This document shows, piece by piece, positions 56,629 to 64,000 of a DNA stretch of 64,000 bases (its first letter is position 1; each line of letters starts with the position of its first letter). The translations under genes were made by a program, and so were the position numbers. This DNA is from Sorghum bicolor (Eukaryota; Streptophyta; Magnoliopsida; Poales; Poaceae): positions 17,670,010 to 17,734,009 of the forward strand of contig NC_012873.2 in NCBI RefSeq assembly GCF_000003195.3, written 5' to 3'. A model generated the notes under the pieces. That model was not told the DNA's origin and searched no databases. It saw only the letters and a program-made list of their open reading frames with translations.

Positions 56629-58144
56629 TGTTGACGGTCCTTAAGTACTAAAATTAATAATCAAATAAACATGAAAAAGGATCAATATGAAACAAACATC
56701 TAGAATTAGGGTTTTATCTGATAGAATTCCACGAGCTTTGGTGTTTATCTATTTCTACAGGGGGTTATCAGAGAATATGGAGAGAAGGCCCACATGTCAT
56801 GTTTACAACGAGATAATTACATGCCGCGCAATTTTCTTCAATCTAGAAAAGTCCAGAAGCCACGGGAACGAACGAGAAGGGAATCGGGCTCGGGGGCGGG
56901 GCGCCCGCCCACCCCCCTTGGGCGCCCGCCCTGGCCAGGAGTTGGATCAGGACTCTGCTTCGGGGCTAAACTCCACCAACCTAAAGGATCAATCTAAATC
57001 ATACAATCAATGTCGGTTTGATCTGACGGCCCACATTCACTTGAAGGGACTATAAAACCAAGGCCTCTCCCCCCCGGAGGAGAGAGGAGAAGAGAAGAAA
57101 TCATTATTCAGAGGTAGCCATCAAAGTTAGGGGTTTAGAGCTTCTCTCCCACAGAGAATTAGAATTAGCTACTCCCTAATCCTTCAAGTTTAGAGGTTTG
57201 ATTAGATAGCAATTAGAGAAGTAGAGCACTACGCTCTGGATTCGGATCTTCGGTAATAAAGATTGGTATTATTCATATCTTTCTCTAATTCTTTGTTCTA
57301 ATTGCATTATGTCTCTAATTATTATGTTCTTAGTTTGCTCTAGTTCTATATTTGATATAGTTCTAATTGATAATGAGTTTATGTATAAGTTTGCAAAGCG
57401 CTTAGCTCTTGACGCGAGGGAGTTAGGTGATAGATCACATGTGAGCGTGGTTCTTAGATGTTATTTATCTGCAAATGTATCCTATTGGCCGGGTCATGTG
57501 GTAGTTCGCGATAGTGACAGTTTCGTTGATTCTTATATAGTCCACCCTCCGTTGATAGGACAGGCAGAACCGATATTGTGGAGTAAGTCTTGCGATGCTT
57601 TGATTTACTTTATCAATGTTCCTTATACATGAATGAAGAGTATTTTATGCTATATATGATCTTGTAGATAACTAGAGTAGATTATGACTTAGTAGTTAGT
57701 AGATAACTTAGAATCCATTCTCTAGCTAATCCGACATCACCTACATATATGAGGAGTAGTCTATTTTCTAATCGTTGTGTTATTTATCCCTTGAACTTAT
57801 AATTCATTATCATTATCTTTATGGTTTACCACCTGCTAAAGTAAGTGACTGTGTGGCGAGTTTCTCATTAGTAATCATGTTCTTGCAAGTTTATCTCTAG
57901 TCTATGCCTTGATAGATTTTGCCCTTAATTTAATCTCCTTAGTTCTCTCGAGCAAAATTATAAATAACGATACCTGGAATACTTATCCTGGTGAAATGCT
58001 ACAATGAGGTGTTTTATCTATGCTCTTGCGGATAGAATAGATTATTTTCTAGAGAGCCTTTACATTTATAAATACCGTTGTACACTATGGCACCATGCTG
58101 GGGATGACAACCTATTATCTAAGTGGTGTTAGCTAGTGTCAACA
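56629..58144 (+). repeat. 5' LTR of the pol-less element (1516 bp)
   Basis: TGTTGACGGTCC...GTGTCAACA. Promoter-like part: tandem GC motif 56899-56933 and TATAAAA at 57051-57057. ORFs 56687-57055 and 56794-56997 reappear in the 3' LTR; they are LTR sequence, not genes. Confidence 0.88.
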
Positions 58145-58152
58145 AGCATTTC

Positions 58153-58162
58153 TGGCGCCGTT
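58153..58162 (+). other. Primer-binding site (tRNA-Asp, 10 bases)
   Basis: TGGCGCCGTT, then the match to the 17-base site at 15231-15247 stops. Confidence 0.65.
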
Positions 58163-58392
58163 ATTCATATAAAATATTAGACTAGACTATAGAGAAATAA
58201 TTGCATAAAAACAGCTACTAAGTGAGAAATCATAACAAGGCACCTCTGCTTTGGCAGGTTCACCCTGTTGTTTTTCTATGTTTATATTTTTATATAGGGT
58301 ATATCAGGATTGACTTTGGGTACATGCAACTCTTCATTATGAGAACCAAAGCAATCAAGAGAAGAAGAAGCTAGCTACCAATTGCTGAAGCT

Positions 58393-59223
58393 ATGGCACA
58401 GAAGACCCTACAAGAATTCTCTGCTCCAAGCCTTAAGAACATTCCAACTGGTCCAAGATTTTCAGTAGAAGGAGTACCTGAGTTTGAGCTCAAGTCAAGC
58501 CTCATCAATTTGGTGCAAGCTACACAATTCAGTGGCAAGGCACATGAAGATGCTAGTGCACACTTGCAGAATTTCTTAGAGATTGGAAGCACAATCCACA
58601 TCAACGGAGTTGACAAAGATGTCATACTGCTTTGCCTTTTTCCATTCTCACTAGAAGGGAAAGCGAGGAAGTGGTTCTACACTCATCAAGATAACATCAA
58701 CAACTAGACGAACTTGTCAGAAGCCTTTCTATCAAAGTTTTTCCCTATAGGCAAAACAACTGCCTTAAGAGGAAATATTGTCAGTTTCCAACAACAGAAG
58801 ACAGAAGCCATTTCAGAAGCATGGGAGCGTTTTCAAGGATACATATCAGACTGTCCTCAACATGGAATGGCGACATGGTTACTTATGCAGACCTTCTACC
58901 ATGGATTAACCTAGAAGGCTCGTGAGTGCCAAGATGCATCTGCTAAAGGATCATTCTTGGAGCTTACAACTGGAAAAGCAGAAATACTTTTGGATAAGAT
59001 AGCAGAAAATCAAAGCTGGTTCCAAGATAAAGCTCAACAGTGCCATCAAACTGAAGAAATACCAGAAGAAGTAAATGCATTATCAACTAAGATGGAAAAT
59101 TTGCTCCATTGGATTGACCAAAGGGCCAAGATCAAAGAAGATCAAAGGGCCATTCAGACAGCATACAAATATCAACCAACTTCGAGTCAACCCAATAGCA
59201 AAGGTAAAGAATATAACTACTAG
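58393..59223 (+). pseudogene. Athila-like gag
   Basis: 277 codons in one frame with two stops (58705-58707 and 58912-58914). Core motifs: FELKSSLINLVQATQFSG, AHLQNFLEIGSTI, FPFSLEGKARKWFY, LSKFFPIGKT, AWERFQGYISDCPQHGM. No CCHC knuckle follows. The frame overlaps the next one (59075-60103) in a different phase, so a frameshift joins gag to protease. Gag would form the particle. The start MAQKTLQEF is the first ATG of the conserved region. Confidence 0.8.
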
Positions 59224-60103
59224 AGGAGGCAAAGCCACCAGAGATCCCCCATACCCAAAAGAGAAACAAAGAACATCAGCACCAGTGCAACCAGCAGTGA
59301 TAGAAGAAGAAAGCCCAGTTGAAGCAGAAGATCTGCTACAACCACCAAGAACTGGAGAAATGAGGAAAGATTTTTACGACACCAACTATTTGCCATTTCC
59401 CAGAAGAAACACAGGACTGCAGTCGGATGAACAGTTTGGTAAGTTTGTAGAGGTCATTCAGAAATTATATGTCAACATACCTCTGCTCGATGCCATACAG
59501 GTACCTACATATGCAAAGTACATCAGAGATATTCTTAACAAGAAGAGACCACTGCCCACCACTGAGGTTATCAACCTGACAGAAGAATGTAGTGCGGCCA
59601 TCCTCAATAAGCCACCAAAGAAGAAGGAAGATCCCGGATGTCCCACTATTGACTGCTCGATCGGAAACCAACACTTCAACAATGCACATTGTGATCTCAG
59701 AGCAAGTGTCAGTGTGATGCCAGCATCAGTCTACAAAAAGCTTGAGCATGCGACCCTAGAACCAACATCAATGTGCCTACAACTAGCAGATCAATCGGTT
59801 CGACACCCGTTGGGCATCGCCGAGAACATTCTAGTCAAGATCAGAGATTTCCTGGTGCCAGTAGATTTCGTAGTACTGGACATGAGTCCCGACTCAAAAG
59901 TGTCCATCATCCTTGGAAGGCCATTTCTGAGCACTGCCAATGCCCACATTGATGTTGGGAAGGGAGAAATTAAGTTCAACATAAACGGTCAAGAAGAACA
60001 CTTCACATTCAAGCCCAGACCAGAGAGAGACCCTACAGTGAAGGAAGTTCATGAAGAACCACTGGAGACACCATCTCCGGAGGAAGGTAACTCAGAAAAT
60101 TAA
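59075..60103 (+). pseudogene. Gag C-terminus and aspartic protease, Athila-like
   Basis: Open frame, true gag frame joined from about 59200 on. Contains YVNIPLLDAIQVPTYAKYIRDIL, then a protease core with CDLRASVSVMP where Athila elements have CDLGASVSVMP (arginine codon at 59699-59701), and ILGRPFLSTANA. It ends at 60103 in an acidic tail, before any RT sequence. Glycine next to the catalytic Asp is needed in known aspartic proteases, so this one is probably inactive. Confidence 0.8.
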
Positions 60104-60600
60104 AAGATTTGGAGGTCCAGCTTGGGGGACCTAAAAATCCCAAACCCTCACCGGGAGGTAAATCGGTATTTATCCGCATTATTAATTTTCTCATATTTAA
60201 ATTCTTGCATAATTAATTCTTGCATTAGTCATATATATTCATAGCATTATTATAATAATCAAAAGCCCCATATAAATAATATTCATGGTGTGTAACAACC
60301 CATATTTATTAATTATTATGGAGGCACAAAAAAATATTTTCCATTATCATTTTAATTTTCAATTCTCATAGATTTTCCTGCATTATATTTAATTATAGTA
60401 ACCTTCTAGAAGCATGACCCACACTCTTTGGGTCCCACATGTCATACACTTCACCTCACATACATCCATCACATAATTTCATCCACCAATATGTTTCCAC
60501 TCACCAGACATCTTTCCACCGTCCAACCACCACCAACACAATATTATTCTGCGTGAGATCAAAGCAAGGAAGCAAGTGGAGGAGGCACACCCAGGATGGA
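60104..60600 (+). other. AT-rich spacer after protease
   Basis: Begins with a PPT-like GCTTGGGGGACC (60121-60132) and then AT-rich DNA. No coding sequence and no trace of RT. Confidence 0.45.
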
Positions 60601-60607
60601 CACCAGG

Positions 60608-60666
60608 GGTGGGCGCCCGCCCACCTACCCAGGGCGCCCGCCCTGTCCCCTGCTCAGCTTATAAAA
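60608..60666 (+). promoter_or_regulatory. Internal promoter: tandem GC motif and TATA box
   Basis: GGGCGCCCGCCC at 60611-60622 and again at 60632-60643, then TATAAAA at 60660-60666. The LTR has the same pair of motifs (56899-56933), followed by TATAAAA at 57051. Transcription from here would start near 60690 and include the ORF at 60958. Confidence 0.55.
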
Positions 60667-60780
60667 GGCCACCTCCAGCTTCCCTTCTCTTCACACACAC
60701 ATTTCAGAAAACCTTGCAAGCTCAGTTTCCAGAGAATAGCTCTGAGTGTGAGAAAGTTGGGAGTTCTTTTGAGTGAGAGA

Positions 60781-60956
60781 GTGAGTATCACCTAGTAAGT
60801 AGTTGTCTAAGCGGAAGTAAAAGTTGTTTAGGGGGAGGTTCTGCCAAAATAGAAACTTATCTTGAACGACTAAACTACTGACATTCCGGACAACTGACCA
60901 CTAACATTTTCTCTCACATTTCCACTAGTTGTGTTTTTGCCAACTTTTGTTTACAG
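60781..60956 (+). other. Candidate leader intron of the internal gene
   Basis: Donor candidates GTGAGT (60781) and GTAAGT (60795); acceptor TTTACAG ends at 60956, one base before ATG 60958. Resembles the AG-ATG arrangement at 2313 and 3754. Not proven. Confidence 0.4.
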
Positions 60957-60957
60957 G

Positions 60958-61998
60958 ATGTTTAAGAAGGTGAAGAACGCATGGAAGGCTCTCAAGAACA
61001 TTGGTACAAGGAGTTCATCCCGACACTCCTCACACCCATCAGAGATGAGCGTCGATCCGACACTCACACAGGCTCCGTCATCTTCATCTGGTCAGCAAGT
61101 TAAGGTCCTTCTCAAGATAGGAGACCTTGGACTGAAGACCCGAAGAGAGAAGGAAGTCTATCAGCAATTGAAGAACAAATATTTCATTCACACCCCTACT
61201 CTTGATCCAATCTTACTACAAGAAACAAGTATGGACACTGAATTCGACTTAATTTTTCAGATGATAGGTTGGACAAATTTTTGGAATATAACTGAACTGG
61301 GTTCTCGTCTTCTCACCCTCGAATTTCTTTGCACTTTACAATACTATGAGGGGGGAATTGTTTTTCAAATGTTCAAACAGGAGATTATGTTGTCTTGGAT
61401 AGAGCTGAGCGACCATCTTGGTTTCTCTTCAAGATGCATCCTGAACATTGACTCCAATTTACCCAACTTTGAGAGACACCAGTTTTGGAGAGAAATATCT
61501 AGAGATAATTTTTATAGTTAAGCCCGAACCAGTGACATGGAACACCCCACTCTTAGGATGTTCCACAAATGGCTTGGGTACAATCTTTTCTATCGCGATG
61601 ATATTAGGAAAATAAGAGTAGGAGATTTACAACTTTCATATGCTGCTATTAATAAAGTACCCACTTCACCTATTACACTATTAATTTCTCATTGGCTTAG
61701 TGTACGTAGTCTTCAGGGACCAGTAGGATGTACTTCACTTATCACTCGTCTAGCCTTTAATCTTCACTTACTAGAAAACTCATCGTTGGACTTCATAGAT
61801 GAGTTAAGAATTTATCATGGCTATGACATATTTAGACAAGTTCGGATGTTAAAGAAAGAAGGGAATGTAATGTATATGCTATATGATGATAAAGGCAAGA
61901 TTCGGTTACCTAACCCGAAGCTTGGCCTCTATGTTGTGCAAAACTTTTTGATTGAGATTGCAGCAACACCAGTGAACCAGAGAACTCCACAGCGATAA
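60958..61998 (+). pseudogene. Athila ORF-1-like protein, one stop
   Basis: One frame of 346 codons broken only by TAA at 61519-61521. N-terminus basic (MFKKVKNAWKALKNI), Ser-rich linker, then a conserved part: FDLIFQMIGWTNFWNI, LLTLEFLCTLQYYEGG, MLSWIELSDHLGFS, FERHQFWREIS. The second half (MFHKWLGYNLFYR, PITLLISHWLSV, LITRLAFNLHLLE) looks helical. It resembles the ORF-1 family of Athila elements and similar plant transposon proteins (from memory). Function unknown; no transmembrane segment typical of the Athila env-like protein is obvious. Confidence 0.6.
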
Positions 61999-63022
61999 CA
62001 AAACTACCTACCACAGCCATACTTGCTATAACATCTTTTACTATATTTACATTGAGTTTGATCGAGCTGTGTAGACCCTTAGGAGCTTTTCATATGGTTA
62101 AATTTAGATATTCACTTGCACACATCTACCACAACATTCATCACCAATCATTAAAATTGCTAAAAATATTATCACTCACTGTCCCAAGTATTGTTATACT
62201 CTCTATCTAAAAAGATTCAATGCAGAAGAGGCATGGGTTATGCAAAAATATACGAGGAAATAAAAAGGGGCAAGTGCCCGGAACCTCGAAAAAGAAAGAA
62301 AAATAGTGAGACGAGAGGTAAAAATGGACTAGTGTCCGAAGTAGAATTAGGGGTACAAAGACGCCCACTTGAGTGAAAAAATGAACAAGTGTCCGACAGT
62401 AGAATTAGGGGTATCTATTACCCACCTGAAAAAAAAGAGAGAGAAAAAGATAGCCCATGTTCTCCCAAAGCAAAGATCAAAGAGGAGGAGAGATAGCAAT
62501 ATGAGGAGCAATGAGAAGTAAGTTTTATTATCACTTATATATATCTTCACCATCACTATCATTTATTCCATCACACATGCACATCTTGATTTAATTATAT
62601 GCTGAGTTCCTTTGGATCCATGGCTCGATTAGACAACATATGTATGAGCTGTTCTTCACTCCTATGAGCTCCACTTAAATGTTTCATTAGCTATAGGTAA
62701 GTGACATTGTGGTAAGGATCCACAAAAACCACATATAAAGAGACTTGAGAGATCATTGCTGGGAACTCTGAGTTTTATTTTGAAAACTTATGAAAAACTC
62801 TAGAACAAAGGTGAAGTATAGACAAGAGGAATAGTGCTTGACTTAATTATTTTGTATTTCGATTACTTAAAACTTAAGTGCAGACACTAAGCTCTTTAAC
62901 CCTTCACTCTAATCTGGAAGAATTTTTTATGTAAAAGCATGTGTGCCTGTGAGGAAAGATAACATCGAAGCAACTTCTGATTCGTCTAAGTTTAGCTATT
63001 TGCTCAGGGACGAGCAAAGGGT
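61999..63022 (+). other. Noncoding 3' region with small palindromes
   Basis: No gene. Contains GGGCAAGTGCCC (62268-62279), GGACTAGTGTCC (62326-62337) and GAACAAGTGTCC (62383-62394). The last two are parts of a roughly 57-bp tandem duplication including AGTAGAATTAGGGGTA. The same elements occur inverted in element B (37676-37741). Confidence 0.55.
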
Positions 63023-63037
63023 AAGCTTGGGGGAGTT
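63023..63037 (+). other. Polypurine tract of the pol-less element
   Basis: AAGCTTGGGGGAGTTT directly before TGTTGACGG at 63038. Confidence 0.8.
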
Positions 63038-64000
63038 TGTTGACGGTCCTTAAGTACTAAAATTAATAATCAAATAAACATGAAAAAGGATCAATATGAA
63101 ACAAACATCTAGAATTAGGGTTTTATCTGATAGAATTCCCCGAGCTTTGGTGTTTATCTATTTCTGTAGGGGGTTATCAGAGAATATGGAGAGAAGGCCC
63201 ACATGTCATGTTTACAACGAGATAATTATGTGCCGCGCAATTTTCTTCAATCTAGAAGAGTCCAGAATCCACGGGAACGAACGAGAAGGGAATCGGGCTC
63301 GGGGGCATGGCGCCCGCCCACCCCCCTTGGGCGCCCGCGCTGGCCAGGAGTTGGACCAGGACTCTGCTTCGGGGCTAAACTCCACCGACCTAAAGGATCA
63401 ATCTAAACCATACAATCAATGTCGGTTTGATCTGACGGCCCACATTCACTTGAAGGGACTATAAAACCAAGGCCTCTCCCCCCGTAGGAGAGAGGAGAAG
63501 AGAAGAAATCATTATTCAGAGGTAGCCATCAAAGTTAGGGGTTTAGAGCTTCTCTCCCACAGAGAATTAGAATTAGCTACTCCCTGATCCTTCAAGTTTA
63601 GAGGTTTGATTAGATAGGAATTAGAGAAGTAGAGCACTACGCTCTGGATTCGGATCTTCGGTAATAAAGATTGGTATTATTCATATCTTTCTCTAATTCT
63701 TTGTTCTAATTGCATTATGTCTCTAATTATTATGTTCTTAGTTTGCTCTAGTTCTATATTTGATATAGTTCTAATTGATATTGAGTTTATGTATAAGTTT
63801 GCAAAGCGCTTAACTCTTGACGCGAGGGAGTTAGGTGATAGATCACATGTGAGCGTGGTGCTTAGATGTTATTTATCTGCAAATGTATCCTATTGGCCGG
63901 GTCATGTGGTAGTTCGCGATAGTGACAGCTTCGTTGATTCTTATATAGTCCACCCTCCGTTGATAGGACAGGCAGAACCGGTATTGTGGAGTAAGTCTTG
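63038..64000 (+). repeat. 3' LTR of the pol-less element, first 963 bp
   Basis: Copy of 56629-57591 with about 20 substitutions; GC motif pair at 63308-63340 (second unit altered) and TATAAAA at 63460. Cut by the window end. Confidence 0.88.

Larger units (their letters stand above)
56629..64000 (+). mobile_element. Athila-like element without pol, plus strand, 3' LTR cut by window
   Basis: 5' LTR 56629-58144, tRNA-Asp primer site (short), gag, protease, internal promoter, Athila ORF-1-like gene, noncoding 3' region, polypurine tract, 3' LTR from 63038. Between protease (ends 60103) and the next ORF (60958) there is no RT, RNase H or integrase. LTRs differ at about 2 percent of the visible 963 bp, so the insertion is recent (under about a million years by the usual grass rate). 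Confidence 0.85.

Noticed and set aside
56687..57055. 122-codon ORF repeated at 63096-63464
   Set aside because: Lies in the LTR pair and crosses the GC motif and the TATA region; similar frames at 16165, 24538, 36626 show stops or shifts.
57309..57632. 107-codon ORF in the 5' LTR of the pol-less element
   Set aside because: AT-rich LTR frame without motifs; no independent evidence for coding.

Overview
The window is a deep nest of LTR retrotransposons from a plant. The element types point to a grass: Tekay-like and CRM-like chromoviruses, Tat elements with an antisense gene, and Athila-like elements with a tRNA-Asp primer site. A panicoid such as sorghum or a relative is my guess. I see no host gene, rRNA, tRNA or CRISPR array. 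Every stretch can be assigned to a transposon or its remnant.

Layout, left to right. (1) 1-12737: a young Tekay-like Ty3/gypsy element, plus strand. Its 5' LTR is cut by the window edge and its 3' LTR is 4577 bp. It carries an upstream ORF0 and a nearly intact gag-pol. (2) 12738-16486: an Athila-like LTR element on the minus strand (element A), interrupted by the first. (3) 16487-24437: a Tat element, plus strand (Tat-1), with decayed pol and a spliced antisense gene encoding a plant-mobile-domain-like protein. (4) 24438-24808: part of another Athila-like LTR. (5) 24809-25343 and 33189-35500: pieces of a second Tat element, RIRE2-like, minus strand. They are split by (6) 25344-33188, a complete but inactivated CRM-like element, minus strand. 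(7) 35501-35578: the first 78 bp of another CRM-type LTR. (8) 35579-51847: an Athila-like element, minus strand (element B), of the same family as element A. It holds (9) a solo LTR (40006-51416), which in turn holds (10) a decayed Tekay-like element, minus strand (40885-51079). (11) 51848-56628: a second copy of the Tat-1 family, minus strand (Tat-2). (12) 56629-64000: an Athila-like element, plus strand, that has gag and protease but no reverse transcriptase or integrase. It carries a downstream ORF that seems to have its own promoter and intron.

The boundaries give an insertion order. On the left: RIRE2-like Tat, then Athila-like LTR, then Tat-1, then element A, then the young Tekay-like element. 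On the right: RIRE2-like Tat, then CRM-type LTR, then element B, then the solo LTR, then the decayed Tekay-like element. Separately, element B was invaded by Tat-2, which was invaded by the pol-less Athila-like element.

Most notable observations: the hexamer ATCGGC/GCCGAT is about 17-fold enriched throughout both copies of one Tat family, in LTRs, exons, introns and pol alike; ORF0 of both Tekay-like elements looks like a dsRNA-binding-type fold followed by a coiled coil; splice acceptors sit directly against the start codons of ORF0 and gag; a covarying hairpin lies just before the polypurine tract; and the pol-less Athila-like element appears to run its extra ORF from a second promoter that resembles its LTR promoter.
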